A stretch of DNA of 47,073 nt, from the NCBI GenBank assembly GCA_027596075.1, contig JADGJC010000307.1:1-47073 (forward strand), read 5' to 3'. The position numbers and the translations under genes are program-made. Positions 24,938 through 36,877 of the stretch are shown here, one piece after another. The notes under the pieces were generated by a model, which saw only the letters and a program-made list of their open reading frames with translations, had not been told where the DNA came from and searched no databases. How positions within the stretch are numbered: the stretch's first letter is position 1; each line of letters opens with the position of its first letter. This DNA is from Rhizophlyctis rosea (lineage: Eukaryota > Chytridiomycota > Chytridiomycetes > Rhizophlyctidales > Rhizophlyctidaceae).

Positions 24938-26375
24938 ATGGAACACATCATCCAGGTATGTAACAGAGGAAGCAAATATTCTGCATTATGGGACGTGCGT
25001 ACACCTGTCAATTTCACTCTTATTACAATTTTTGTCCCTTCTAGTCTCAATCATCCGTCGTCGGCGCCACGGAAATCATCGATGTCGAAACTCATTTGCA
25101 TGCTGATGCCCCTGCAGTCCGCGGTGTCAAAAGGGAAGAGCATGTTGACTTCAAGGTAATTTATCTCAGTGTTATTGTTTTTATCTCATGTTGGGTTAAC
25201 TGATCTCCGCAAATGCATCAGCCGACCGCCATCTTCTCAGACGCTGTGGTTGCCAATGACGACAGTTATTGCCTTGTCGAACTCCCGAAAGGCGCTGACA
25301 CTGTCAACACTACCAGTGCTTCGCTTACAGCTTGCTTGGTCTCCTTGGATGATGGCCGCGTGGTAAGTGTTGAGTACACGCATGGTTTTTTTTTTGGAAC
25401 TTGACGGACCCGTCTAACCATGGATTAAAGACCGCAGATTCGCGTCGCGAATCAGTGAGACCTGAACTTGAGGCAGACTTGCGTCCAGTTCCAGTCAAAC
25501 AAGAGGTCTTAAACCAATACCAGCAGACTGTTGAGATTGCAGAGGTTGGTTTCCGCAGAAAATTGTGAGGGTTGCGCTTGCATCGTGCTATAGTTTCTCA
25601 CACATTCGTATGCCTGCTTTTCGTACCCTAGGTTCGCGACCTGATCGCGCTCACCAAACAACTCATCCACCAGCAGCTATTTAGGACGATTCAAGATCAG
25701 GCTCGCATTGATCACTTAGCAGCTGACGTTTTGCGGAAGGGCAACAAAATCGAGCTGCTCAGGGAGCAGATTCAGTTCGACAAGCGCCGTTGGGAGGATG
25801 ACGAGAAGGAGTGGCGGGCGGAGCTTGTGAGTCAGGAGGCAGCCCTCACCGCCGCCAAGGACCTCGAGGTTGCGGCTGTCGTTTCAACCAAGGACGCTGC
25901 TATTGCGGCCGTTACTACCGCCAAGGACGCTGAGATTACGGCTCTTGTCGAGTAAGTCGGGGTCTGCACACTTACTTCCTTCATTCACTGATTGCAAATA
26001 TTTTCACACTTTCAGGGCGCTCCGCGTGGCCGACTCCAACGTCATAACCTATCGTACCAAGCTGCAAAATGGAATTCAGCTCCTCGTCCAATTGGCGAAC
26101 ACTTCCTTCACCTTTACTAGGGCGTTCTTGAGGCAGGAGAAAGGTGCGACTACCAGGGCCGGTTACACTTTCGTGCTCGGCCCTCGCCAGATCGCAATGG
26201 ATGCGGGCAAGTAAGTTGTAATTGTTATTATCATTTTGTTTTCGAATTCCATATTCACGGCTGTATTCCCTTGTACGCAAGTGCTTCGCGTAACAAGATG
26301 AAGGCTGATGCCATCCCGGAGACGGCGACCACACTTCTCGATGGGTTGAACCAAATTTATTCAATCATGTTGTAG
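24938..26375 (+). CDS. Seven-exon coiled-coil protein, unknown function
   Basis: Predicted 330-residue protein, family not recognised. Exons: 24938-24955, 25045-25155, 25222-25362, 25431-25544, 25632-25951, 26016-26210, 26282-26375. All six introns are GT...AG and short (59-89 bases), and every phase matches (0,0,0,0,2,2). The first exon codes for only six residues. Residues 1-130 are polar with a strand-like patch (SYCLVELPKGA, LTACLVSLDDGRV). Residues about 135-235 form a coiled coil (KGNKIELLREQIQFDKRRWE) followed by an alanine-rich repeat of AAKD/STKDA/TAKDA units. The C-terminal 90 residues are mixed alpha with a conserved-looking IQLLVQLANTSFTFTRAFL segment. No signal peptide or membrane helix. 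Similar in plan (short N-terminus, then coil) to the genes at 35-42 kb, but I see no clear sequence match. Confidence 0.75.
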
Positions 26376-28601
26376 ACCGGAGGGCATCTTTCTGTGGGTG
26401 GTATGTGCAGTCATCATGGTAATGCTACTTGTCCTGTATTGAATATACTCCGTTGTTGTTGAACTATCAATGTGATGTCCAACTCATCTGTTACTTTTGA
26501 TGATCAAATTTGTCGTGTGTGCTTTGGACCTTTTAACCGGCCTCCTCGGTTGATGAGGATAGCTACAGATGGTATTTGGCATTCATGAAAGTGGTTTTGG
26601 ATGAATACATTGAACAATCTTCTCCTCCAAACCGATAGTGTCTGGCCGTCTGTGGCAAGCGTAACGCCACACCTTTATGGAATACACAACAAGACCTCAT
26701 TGGTCCAAAGCTTTGATCCCAACAGGGGTTGGCGTATGCTGTCTTCGGTTTGCACGGGCGTAACGTCGGGAATGAGTCATACAGGTCAACTATATTTGTG
26801 ATAGTCACTATGAGGCTATTATCAGCCTGAGAAGAGGGGTGACCCCTTACATTTGATCGAGCGCATTCAGAAGGTTATAGAAGTATATGCTGTGATTTGT
26901 CGGACTGTCTTCTATTGACCAAGGTTTGGAGATTGAATGAATCTTTCATCATCTGGACTTGTTGCGTCCAATCATCATAACACAGTTCTTCCTTTGCCAT
27001 TTTCCAACCATAGCTACGATGATGTCATGTGATAGTCATCCGGACGTCTACAATGTATGTGCGGTTGGTCACCGCCTAATGCATGCATATTTAAACGAAG
27101 GACGAAAGGAAACTGTCTTAAGTGTCTTAGAGCTTCCCATGGGCCGTGATTAGAGTCTTGCATCCATTCTTCATCGGTTGTTTTTTTGCCGCATCCAGAT
27201 GTATGCTGTCCCACGAACGCATAGACATGTTTGGTACAAAGATGGTGGTATCTGTAGAAGCGTGGTGAACAAGGTCTCACAGCTCACCCTATGAGTGCAA
27301 TGATTGAACTTCAACGATGGAAACTTTGCTCTGGCGCTCTTTTGGTTAGCTCGGCATATCGGCACATGTGCCCTTTATTACTTATGATGACAAGGCGCCT
27401 TCGTGTTCACCACCCTCGTGAAGCATCACATCGATTTTGCTCAACTCCGCTCGAGCCATGTTCACAACTGGCCGATCGTTACCTTTGACTAGAGCATTCA
27501 TTCATGTAATCAGATGTGAGAAGGCTCTTAGTGATGGCTAATAATGGATGGAATGCCATTGCATGGTTTTGGTTTACACCTATATCCGCTCCCCCTCAAT
27601 GGGTCATCGGCTCCTTCCGGCCACACCGGGTACGGTGCTGGGTCGGTGACTCATTGAAATTGAAGGGCAGTGCAGTTTTCATCAAAGCACTGGCCCGGTG
27701 ACTGGATACGGATAACATTCATCGTGCACAGTAATGTGGATAGGCGACCACGCGGATGATCTTGGGGCTTTTCCCCCTTTCAAACGATAAGCCTCTCGGG
27801 GAGATGCGGTCTGGTGAAACGTGCCTATTCAGTGGTTAGCAATGTGGTTGAGTGACTTGAGTTCCCTTGAAACGGACATTTGAAAAACTCCTCGATAATC
27901 AAACCACCTCGGTACAGCCAAATAACAACTTAGTACCGCCGGGACCTACTGTATCGCCGTTTGCACGGCTGCAGGAAAATTGCCGGTACTTGATCACAAA
28001 AGTGCTCGTCGGAGGTTAGTTGTTGCTTTGTGTGGTCGCAACCTCCACATCGGAGAACCGGAGACGACCGGTATTGTGGCTGAGGCCGGTGTAACCCGTG
28101 TGTCTTCCATGCTGAGTGGACGGAAAGACCAGTCGAACATTCTGTCGTGGGCAACGAGTGGTCCGCTTGGCCGTGCACCAGAATTTGGAAGAATTCGTGG
28201 ACGATGGGTTGGACTTCTATTGGATGTTCAGGGACCACAACAGTGGCAGGGAATACATTTCCGAGATACACGGACAAAGGAATAACTCCATCCATTTGAC
28301 GTTGCTGACAGCTGTGACTGTTGGGAACCAATGGCCACCTGCAACTGCTTCCACAAAACATTTTCGAACGGTCTTCAAGGGGGAGCCAGGGGCGATGGCG
28401 GTCCATTTTGGCGATTCGCGAGGGAGGGAGTGGGGGCAGGTGCTCGGATTTTGCGCGGGCGTCAGCGCAGAGTGGGGTTTGTTGCTTTTGATAGTGGAGA
28501 CAAATAGGTATAAAGGGACCCCGATCTCCATCCCCATCCGGCATCAATCATCCGTGCACTTAACCCCCACCCTCCAGCCACCACCACGACGAAACCGAAC
28601 G
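26376..28601. other. Intergenic region, 2.2 kb
   Basis: No supported gene. Two opposing open frames overlap at 27930-28547 (-, 205 codons) and 28116-28715 (+, 199 codons, running into the next gene); neither has motifs or a credible start context. The right end holds the promoter of the cysteine-rich secreted-protein gene. Confidence 0.45.
28509..28515 (+). promoter_or_regulatory. TATA box of the cysteine-rich secreted-protein gene
   Basis: TATAAAG, 93 bases before the ATG at 28602, followed by a C-rich leader; a good core-promoter position. Confidence 0.55.
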
Positions 28602-29965
28602 ATGAAGACTATCGCGATCTTATTGGTGGCCATCTCTGGCTGCCTCGCTGCGGTGTCTGCCGAAAAGCCACAGGTAGTAAACATGTTTCCCGTTTGGAGC
28701 GCTCCAGCAGACTGACTAAGCTACATGACTACCTTATTACAGGGCACGCACGCCGCTGCCAAGATGCTTACGCCGCCGGCCAGCAAGCATACACTGCCCT
28801 TCCCTCCCGCAAACGCGACCAAGCCCTACATCAAGCACACGCTCCCTTACCCTCCCCGCAAGACAAAGAAGCTTGAGCGTCGCGGTGGCGCGGACTGGTC
28901 CGGCTGCTCCACTAGCTCCCAGTGTAGCGGTGGGTGTTGCCAAATCGCGGCCGACGGGAAGGACTACTGTTACAAGAACGTGGGCCACCCCGAATGGGAT
29001 CAGTGCATATACGGCTCCACCGGTTCTGGTGGTTCCGGCTTTGCTGATTGGTCCGGCTGCTCTACTAGTTCCCAGTGCGCTGGCGGGTGTTGTCAGGTTG
29101 CTGCCGACGGGAAGGACTACTGCTACAAGAATGCGGGACACCCGGAGTGGGATCAGTGTATTGGCGGGGCTTCCGGTGGATCTGGTGGAACAACCAACTG
29201 TCCCTCTGGGCAGTACCACCCACAGGGTTCAGCAACCGGCAAATGTTGCGCCGTCAGTTCATTATGGGCTTTGGGCACTGGATGCTATTGCCCGAGTGGG
29301 ACGACCTGGAATCAGGCTTCGTACACGTACGTGCACCTAAATCGGAATGTGTGGATTTTGAATCTTTTTGCTTCAAATTCATTCCTTTCTTTGCTTTTTC
29401 ATGCAGATGCCAGGGCGTCAACCAACCGCCGCCTCCGGCCCAGCCATCGTCCACACCATCTGGCCCCATCTGCGGCGACAACAACATTGTCCACAATGGT
29501 AAATGCATCGATTGTGGAGTTACAGCAACGGCCGTTAACGGTGTCTGCCAATGCAAAGGTACTTGTTCAGCCTTCTTCCTTTACTTTTTCGGAGCTTGTA
29601 GTCGTACCCCTTGTCTTACATGAGAACTCATACCCCCTGCCCTTACACCAGACGGATACGAAGATTACGACGCCGTCGAAGGCCATCCAAACTGTATCGA
29701 TCCCACTTGCCGTACCCTCTGCATCTCGGAAAGTTGTCTCGCCGTCCAAGGTCCCGGTGTTCAGAACTGTCAATGTCAAGCTGCCACCGTCGGATGCACG
29801 CTCAAATGTGGGGGTATCGCGGATAAAGATAAATGTGGGGTGGACTGTGGCGCTTTGAGGGCTTTTTGTCCGGTGCTGGATGGTGGGGCTTTTGTGTTTC
29901 CGGTGTTGGAACCGCTTGCTGCGGCGTGTACTATTTTGGAGGTTATTTGTGAGTTCGAGAGCTAG
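28602..29965 (+). CDS. Secreted cysteine-rich protein with duplicated six-Cys repeats
   Basis: Predicted secreted protein of 373 residues. Exons: 28602-28673, 28743-29326, 29407-29558, 29652-29965; phases 0, 2, 1, consistent. Signal peptide at residues 1-20 (MKTIAILLVAISGCLAAVSA). A proline/lysine-rich propeptide-like part ends at KKLERR, a possible dibasic processing site. Two 40-residue repeats follow (ADWSGCSTSSQC...), each with spacing C-x5-C-x3-CC-x9-C-x11-C and joined by a Gly/Ser linker. Then come further cysteine-rich segments (CPSGQYHPQGSATGKCC, CYCPSGTTW, CGDNNIVHNGKCIDCG) of an EGF-like, disulfide-rich kind, and a last hydrophobic segment without a long tail. The domain spacing is not one I can name; hevein and WSC spacing do not fit. 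Likely a wall-, substrate- or host-contact protein. Confidence 0.83.
28890..29162 (+). repeat. Tandem duplicated six-cysteine module
   Basis: Two 120-base copies (28890-29009 and 29043-29162, period 153 bases) coding for 40 residues each. The protein copies differ at only three positions (S/A, I/V and V/A), while many third codon positions differ, so the protein sequence is under constraint after duplication. Confidence 0.85.
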
Positions 29966-30917
29966 GGATAGATTCTCTCTTTTTATTCATTTTCTTTTTT
30001 CTTTTTGATCTTTTGTTCTTGGCCGGTCGTGAGTACGTCTGGGTGGTTTGGTAGATGCCATTTTTCTGCTGGCAGAAAAGTTGGCTCAGTTGGTTGGAGT
30101 TTGTTGTGATGTCCCTCATGTAGTTCAAAACTTTTGTAATGCAAAAAACAATCCAGATTGTGGCATTTCGTTGAAAGGTGGCGGGATGCAGTATGTACAA
30201 TCATTCAACAAAGTTGCAGAAGCAGCGCGAAACCAAAATGCATCCCGGGTCTTGCACTGACCCGTCCGAGTCCGTCAGCAACATACTTTGCTCCAACACC
30301 CTCCCTTCTCATGAGCCCTGTGGCGCAGCATACACCCTTGCTGTGACGCCCAAGACCCTTTCGGACCCCTATGTCGTTTCACTTTCAGAGTTTCAAAGTT
30401 TCAGGCTCATCGGCTTTGTACCACCGCAACTCCGAGATGGGTGTTCAACCACTACGGCCCACCAAGCATTTGACATGTTCGACACACGTGCACCCATCCG
30501 CTTCATCGTCCGAACGCATGCATCTGCGCATGCATTCAAAATACAAGCATTTAAAATTGTCAATCATCCTGTGAGCCGTGTTCGACATGCAGCATCAGTG
30601 TCGGTGCATTCCTCCTCCGTACGAGCTCCGCACAAATGACACATAGCTTCCAAAGAGAGGTACAGTCATGTCATGCACGTTGCATCCGATCGCTGGATAG
30701 GATGCATGGTGCCTTCTGGGGACTTTACACGCCAGGCTTCGGACTATCCGGCAAAAACAAGGGGCTTTTCGGCTTGTTTTCTTCATGGTGATTGCGAAGG
30801 CTGGTTGCAACTTCTACCCAGTGCAGACGATACCGGTCTATAAATAGACTCATGATCCGCGCATAACGTTTACCCCACCCCCACACTCTCCTCTACCTCA
30901 TATCCCAATTTCTCGCT
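29966..30917. other. Intergenic region between the two secreted-protein genes
   Basis: About 950 bases. Starts with a T-rich 3' flank (29980-30010). A 153-codon open frame at 30178-30639 has no motif support. Ends with the TATA box and C-rich leader of the phosphoesterase gene. Confidence 0.45.
30839..30846 (+). promoter_or_regulatory. TATA box of the phosphoesterase gene
   Basis: TATAAATA, 79 bases before the ATG at 30918, followed by a C-rich leader. Confidence 0.55.
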
Positions 30918-32945
30918 ATGAAAGCGGCTCTGCTCACCACCGTCATTGCCCTCGCCCCTTCCGTTCTCGCTTTCGGCGGGAATTGCCCGGCACGCAAAGC
31001 TGCTCTCGTCCGTGATGCTGAGATCTTCGCATCCGCTCCAAAGGTCAACATCACGTTGCATGCACGGTCCACCCCTCCTGCCTACTACAAGGTTGCGTTC
31101 GTCGGCGATCATGGATTGGGCACTAATCCTACCGGAGTGTTCAACATGATCAAAAATTGGGGTGCTCAAGCTCTTGTTTCTCTTGGCGATTATGATTATA
31201 CAGGTGAGCTTTCGATGCAATGTCCTGATGTCATCCACAATGGTCGATGTTCAATCAGGCAAATCTCTATTATGTAGATAACCCCTCCGCGTTCGATACC
31301 TTGATCACCAACACTCTGGGTGCCAACTTCCCATACTTCGCCGTTATCGGTAACCACGATCTTGCCAAGTGGTACATTGCAGGTGGCTACCGCGACAAGA
31401 TGGTTGCGCGTCTCGCTGCGTTCGGTGGAACATCGTCTTGCACTGGTGAATACGGTGTCAATATGGTTTGCAATTGGAATGGTTTGGTGCGTAAATCTTT
31501 GTATGACAAGCTGCACCTAAGTTGAGGCTGATCGCTAAACCCATAACCTGATTCTTTCTTACGTACAGACCATCGTCTTGTCCGGTGTTGGCGTCACCGG
31601 AACCAACCATGCAACCTACATCACCAACGCCTTCGCTGCCAACACCCAAAACACCTGGAAGATCTGCGCTTGGCACAAGAACCAACGCTACATGCAGATC
31701 GGTGGCAAGACTGACGAAACAGGGTGGGCTGTATATGGTATGCGCATGATTTCGAAAGGGATAAAGGTTCTGCAATATCTAATTGCTTCATGTCAGACTC
31801 TTGCCGTGCCGTTGGAGCCATTGTCGCTACCGGCCATGAGCACTCGTACTCAAGAACCCACCTCATGTCCAACTTCGCTTCGCAAACGATCTACTCTACC
31901 TCTAACAACCTCGTCGTTACTCCCGGCCGTACTTTTGCGTTCGTGTCTGGTCTTGGTGGGAACTCGATCCGTTCTTGGGACAGCACTCTTGCAGCCAAGC
32001 CATGGTGGGCCGCTAAAGCTGCGTCTAACGTGAGTATTGATTCAAGTATTCTGCTTCTCTCCGCACGTGTGGCTAATATACATCACTTTTCGTTCCCGCC
32101 TCCAACAGAATGGCGTAAAGTACGGCGCCCTCCTCTGCACCTTCAATATCAACGGCAACCCCAAGGCCGCCTCCTGCACCTGGAAAGACACCACCGGCAA
32201 GGTCTTTGACACCTTCAGCATCACCTCCACACACTCTTACGTCGCTAAACGTGACATCCCCACCAAACTCGCACCGAGCAACCCCGACTTTGTCGAAATC
32301 CCACTTGCCAAAGCATCCGACGCCGCAACTTACGATCCCACCACCCCTGAAACCATTTGTGCCCCATCCCGTCTTACCTTCCCCAACGAGAAACAGAACC
32401 AACTTGAACATCGTTTGAGGTTCGATATTTCTGGTGTTTTGCGACCCGGGGATAAGATTCTCGAGGCTCGTCTTCAGATTATGGGTGCTGCCGCCACACC
32501 TCTCCTCTCCAAAGCGCTCGGATCCGCTAAGATTGCGTTCGACACCGTGGATGCTATCCCGCTCTCCCTTACCATCGCTGGATCGCTCGATCAATCCTCT
32601 TCGCCATGTTCTGCCGTTTCCCGTCGCTCGCAAACCACGAAGGCTGTTATTCCTTGGACTGTTATGGAGGATGAGGAAGGGTTTGAGGGTCATGAAGTTT
32701 GGGTGTCGCCTGATATTAAGGAAGTCGTTGAGGAAGTTATTAAGAAGGCGCCGGCTGGTAAGGTGCAGGGCGTTACGTTGGTGGTGAAGGGGACTACTCT
32801 TGATGCTAAGGATGGGGAGTTGAAGGCGTTGCAGGAGAAGTATGATGAGCTGTTGACCCGGGCTGCCTATGGGGTTCATGAGGAGAGCGGGTTGTGTGTG
32901 GCTCCCACTCTTACTTTGAACATTCAAAGAGCTAAGGCTGATTGA
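30918..32945 (+). CDS. Secreted calcineurin-like metallophosphoesterase (acid phosphatase type)
   Basis: Predicted secreted dinuclear-metal phosphatase, 577 residues. Exons: 30918-31203, 31278-31486, 31569-31737, 31797-32029, 32109-32945; phases 1, 0, 1, 0, consistent. Signal peptide 1-18. Metal-binding motifs in family order: GDHGLG (Asp64, His65), GDYDY (Asp91), GNHD (121-123), the WHKN histidine at about 201, and GHEHSYSR (234-241). The usual first motif is D-x-H; here GDHG puts His right after Asp, a mild variant. The catalytic part ends near residue 300; the last roughly 280 residues form a second domain (FDISGVLRPGDKILEARLQI) that looks like a beta-sandwich carbohydrate- or cell-wall-type module. 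The acceptor of intron 1 at 31277 is chosen because it alone gives phase and the NPSAF continuation. Expected role: phosphate scavenging or extracellular dephosphorylation. Confidence 0.88.
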
Positions 32946-33302
32946 GTAGAGTTGGAAATGTGATAGATCTAGTTTGATGTGTCCCACTATCTTAGTAATT
33001 TGGAAACCCTAAACCTATGTACCATTAGTGATTGGTACGAACAAATCAAGTAGATATAGAAAGCTGCTCCTCTATGTATATATCTTATTAATACATGTGT
33101 TTTTTTCGCCCCTTGAAGTTTTCCCCTTGATCTTTTGGTGTGCTTTCCCCTCAGCCGCTCAAATACTTTTGTGATGACTTGAGAACAATCTTGACTTCTT
33201 GGGTAAGCCCACCGTAAGAGCCATATGTACGGCGGTCCCACATCCGATTTATCATCAACTTTTGTTGAGCAGGCAGCCTTTACTAGACGGTAACTATCGT
33301 AT
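32946..33302. other. Convergent spacer
   Basis: About 360 bases between the phosphoesterase 3' end and the ankyrin-protein 3' end; AT-rich near 33040-33105. No gene seen. Confidence 0.4.
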
Positions 33303-34589
33303 TCATCCAGAATTGCACGTGCACTTCCCATCCTGTACTTCAACCACATCGTAACCATCACCCGATCCAGCACCATCCACCCCATACTCCCTCAACAACT
33401 CAACAATACCAATACATCCCACCTCTTCCGCCTCCTCCAACAAAGCCACCATCTTGTCATCATTCTGTATCACCCCCCTCCCCTCCTCCAACAATAATTT
33501 AATAATCTTCATCCGCTCCCCAAAAAACTTCTCCCTATTCTCAACAATCAACCCCCGCGGCTTCATGACTCCTTCCCACCGCCAAAGTGCCTCCCACATT
33601 ACACCGTATATCGGCGCAACATAATCAATTGTGTAAGTGGGTGTGTCCTCATCGACGGTGAAGGTGAGATAGGCATCGAGGGTTAGGAGGTAGCGGACGT
33701 GGGAGATTGGACCAAAGATGGAGGCAGCGTAGAGGGCGAGGTTCTTGGAAGCACCGAAGGTGAGGAGGAGGTTGAGGATTGTTGGGGTTTGGAGGCGGGC
33801 GGCGTCTCCTAGGGCTTCGTCTAGCACGAAGATTGGATATTTCTGGCAATTGAGCAAGATTTTGATCTTTTCTAGGTCTGATTTGATACATATGCCTTGC
33901 TGTTCTTTGATGGTGGCAGTGTCGATGGTGTGCTCCAGGCAGCCTGCCCATATATGGCTTTTGGAAGCCCCGTAATCCAGTAACATCTCGATTATGGATA
34001 CATTGTCTCCTTTCAAAGCTGCAGCTAATGGCGTGGGGGTTCGTGCTCGATGGACAGCAGGATCTTCTACGTCCTCCCAGAACAAGACATTTTGGGGTAT
34101 TGTCACATCCTGTGTGCGGCGCCACCCTGCATCGGTGTGCAGGTCAGCTCCAGCATCCAGAACTATACGCACGAGGTTTTCGTGGCCTTCCAAGACAGCT
34201 TTCAGGAGACCCCAATTCTTTTGTGGAAGAGTCGTTTTTGGCAGGAGCAGCCGGGTGATAGGTACGTCACCGACACTTACTGCCCACCGCCAGCAGTGGT
34301 TGAAGCCGCGTTGGAGCCTCCAGCAAGCTTCACCTTGGTTGAGGACACATACGGTTATAGTGGAGTGGAATTGTCTGTTCAGGCGTTGCAACTTCCGGGC
34401 GTCGAGGGGGTGACAGAATGAGATAAGGTTTGGGATAGCGTCCAAGACCGCATTGAGGAACGGAGTGGGTCGGCTGTTCCCTGCACAGCGAGGGGCGGCA
34501 GAGAGAGCACAAATTTGCTTGTCCATAGCTTTCAAGAAACTGGTTGCGCAAGTCCATTGGGGATGGAGAAGCGGAGGGAATGAAAACAT
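33303..34589 (-). CDS. Ankyrin-repeat protein, single exon
   Basis: Predicted 428-residue protein with one uninterrupted frame. Residues 40-95 hold an F-box-like or cyclin-like helical lead (LDAIPNLISFCHPLDARKLQRL). Ankyrin-type units follow: ENLVRIVLDAGADLHTDAG, TPLAAALKGDNVSIIEMLLD then YGASKSHIW, TPTILNLLLTFGASKNLAL, and a last LLEEAEEVGCIGIVELLREYG. Spacing is irregular, so the repeats are degenerate. The C-terminus ends in CTCNSG. The start ATG at 34589 is the first in frame, but a later Met near residue 22 (MDKQICAL) is possible. Related in style to the F-box/ankyrin protein at 18817-21107. Partner unknown. Confidence 0.72.
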   Translation of the reverse strand: MFSFPPLLHPQWTCATSFLKAMDKQICALSAAPRCAGNSRPTPFLNAVLDAIPNLISFCHPLDARKLQRLNRQFHSTITVCVLNQGEACWRLQRGFNHCWRWAVSVGDVPITRLLLPKTTLPQKNWGLLKAVLEGHENLVRIVLDAGADLHTDAGWRRTQDVTIPQNVLFWEDVEDPAVHRARTPTPLAAALKGDNVSIIEMLLDYGASKSHIWAGCLEHTIDTATIKEQQGICIKSDLEKIKILLNCQKYPIFVLDEALGDAARLQTPTILNLLLTFGASKNLALYAASIFGPISHVRYLLTLDAYLTFTVDEDTPTYTIDYVAPIYGVMWEALWRWEGVMKPRGLIVENREKFFGERMKIIKLLLEEGRGVIQNDDKMVALLEEAEEVGCIGIVELLREYGVDGAGSGDGYDVVEVQDGKCTCNSG

Positions 34590-35038
34590 GGCCTGGCCGC
34601 CTTAAAACCCCAGCTCCCTGCGAGCCACGTGATTATTTCCACGTGATCGTTGAAGGGAGTATCAATATCGAGCTATCCCAGCTAATCGGGGCTTGAGGAG
34701 GGAAGGGATTGTGTCCCCAATTTGACAGGTGGGCGCAACAATCATCCCCGAAAGTCAAAAAGGCAGTTTCATTTTTTACTCTCTCTTTCTCTCTCAAGTG
34801 GCTAGGGGCCGTTCAAAGCTTGTCAACATACGGCGGGTTACAAGACACGTCGGCCACGTTAATTGAAGGACCTCTGCGCCAACCCCACGGCACCAGTTTA
34901 ACGAACTCAATAATAACTCTTGAAGCCGCTTTGAACGCGTGGGAAGCGTCCGACGGAAGAGCCATCGACACAGCGCCAAGCACTCGCCCTATTAACAATG
35001 ATACAACCCAATCCTTCATTACTAGACCTGCCGTCAAT
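34590..35038. other. Divergent intergenic region
   Basis: About 450 bases between the ankyrin gene (-) and coiled-coil gene 1 (+). The palindrome-like TCCACGTGATCG/CCACGTGAT pair at about 34624-34645 contains two CACGTG/CACGTGA E-box-like sites. The frame of coiled-coil gene 1 stays open back to about 34709 without an ATG. Confidence 0.4.
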
Positions 35039-36079
35039 ATGCCCCTGGAACAATTGGCAGTTCATCAGCGACTAGCATCACTAATGTGTATGTGCTTCAA
35101 CTCTGACAGCCAAACAACGCTTAGACAACGTTTCTCCAACTGAACTCCCTGTATCATTATTGCTCCAGGGGATGATTCAGCCCTTACTGTCATACACGTC
35201 CTCGCCGCCCAGATTCCCGAACTTTCCAACGAAATCCTCTCCATCTGTCAATCCCAAAACCCCATACACGAACTCCACCTCGAAGTCAACACCCTTTTGC
35301 GTGCCAAAATCAATGCCTCAAATAGCCTCGCACAGGAACTGGCCGCCATGACTACAGCGAGAGCGAACTTCGAAAAGCTAACATCTTCCTCCAAAAGCAG
35401 CTACAACAGGTCAAAAACCAGTATGCGGAAATGCAAAACCAGATTGACCTCGTTCGTCGCGAGTTGCAGACTCTGCGGAACGACACTGCACAACGGGAAG
35501 CTGCTATTCAGAACTTTGAGGAGTTGCAAAGCATTGTAGCCAATTTGTCTGACGAGAATAAGGAGCTTACGGCATTTAAAGGGGCATTCGAAACTTTGAA
35601 GGGCGAGAATGAGAGCCCAAAAGAAGAGGTTAGAAGGCTTTCCGCACTGAACACTACCATCCCGGACATGCAGGAGGAGCTTCGGGAACTGCGGGAGATT
35701 AGGGACGCACATGAAAAGCTGAAGGAGGACGCTGAAAGGCTTGAAGGAGATGTTAGGAAGCTTTCCGAGATGCGTCTTAGTGTACCGGCGTTGCAGGAGG
35801 AAATTAGGGAGTTGAGGCAGCTGAGGGAATCGGATCAAGCTTTGCGGGCGGTGGCTGATGAGCTACGGGTGGTTAAAAAATTTGAGGCGGACGTTGAAGA
35901 GTGAGATGGAGTTGAGGGAGGAGGTTAAGACGAAGAGGGAGTTAGAGAGGCAGATTAGGGGACCCTCAAGTATTGTTGGGAGGGCTCCGACTCATACTAC
36001 CAGTGAGGATGCGATGAATGAGCACATGTTTGCAACATCAAACGAGTTGTATAGGCTAGATGTAGAGGGAGTGGAGTAG
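35039..36079 (+). CDS. Coiled-coil family gene 1 (frame-disrupted)
   Basis: Member of a local coiled-coil family; function unknown. Exon 1 is 35039-35087 and exon 2 starts at 35169 after a phase-1 intron whose position and phase match those of family gene 2. After the intron the protein reads DDSALTVIHVLAAQIPELSN, then EVNTLLRAKIN, which aligns with gene 2. The frame then changes near 35345-35370 to enter KANIFLQKQLQQVKNQYAEM and a long coiled coil (repeated EELRELREIR-type heptads) to 35880. A second change occurs at an A6 run (35875-35880): with one A fewer, the frame passes from ELRVVK into MELREEVKTKRELERQIRG and ends at 36079. The first break is not at a long run. The start is the only in-frame ATG; gene 2 has 35 more N-terminal residues and the homologous part seems open upstream here without an ATG. 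Confidence 0.6.
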
Positions 36080-36877
36080 TCATACGCTTTGACTGGGGAG
36101 GGGGTTGATTTCGAAACCCTTAGTGCAAGCAATCTTGGCAGCAAAACCCTTCACAAATATACCAAATGTCTTTTCAATTGTTCGATGCGGCTATTAGGGC
36201 CAGCGCACTATACCCCATGAAATTTTGTACGATCATCCTGCTGGAGACCTTTGTGATGTACGTCGCATTCATGCAGTGTGAGATGGAATAAAGATCCGCA
36301 TACACGAACGTCTCTGCATTTCGCTTAGGCAATTGTTTGATAAGTCTTGTCTGACATCGATTGCTGAATATAGACACCGGTAAAGTCACCTAATCTGAAA
36401 CACTTTCGACTTGTTGAAACGATGCAAATACTCAAATCACGTGAATATGCAGGAATGGCTTGCAGTCAATCTTTATTCAGGCCCAGCGCCTGCACTGCCC
36501 ACGTCCTTTTTGATTCCCTCGTTGTTTGAAGGTTTGGGGCGCAGTTTTGCCAGTGGGAGGACAGAGATGATCAAGAATATGAGCGCGGCCAGAAAACGGT
36601 AAGTGACGCAATTGACTATGGGCGAGGTACCGCATCGGTGTGAAACAGGGTGTGGGCAACGGCATGATATGCGCTTTCCGCGATTGGACAGGTGATAGAA
36701 CCTCCAATGCCGCAAGTGGCAAGAACAGGTGTGAAAGTCTCATCTGCGCCACGGATTTTGTTAATTATCCCAACCTCTTGAACCTTCCTGCCATTGTGCA
36801 TTCTCGGCCTCGCTAAATTCCTTTCTGAACTTGTGCATCGACGTTGGGACCTTAATCTTGGGGCATCGCCAAGCAAC
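36080..36877. other. Intergenic spacer
   Basis: About 800 bases between coiled-coil genes 1 and 2. Only short overlapping frames; no clear promoter motif. Confidence 0.4.

Noticed and set aside
27930..28715. Overlapping open frames of about 200 codons on both strands
   Set aside because: No motif, no splice structure, and the plus-strand frame overruns the promoter and first exon of the secreted protein in another frame.
30178..30639. 153-codon plus-strand frame
   Set aside because: No motif and lies between two well-supported genes; composition looks non-coding.
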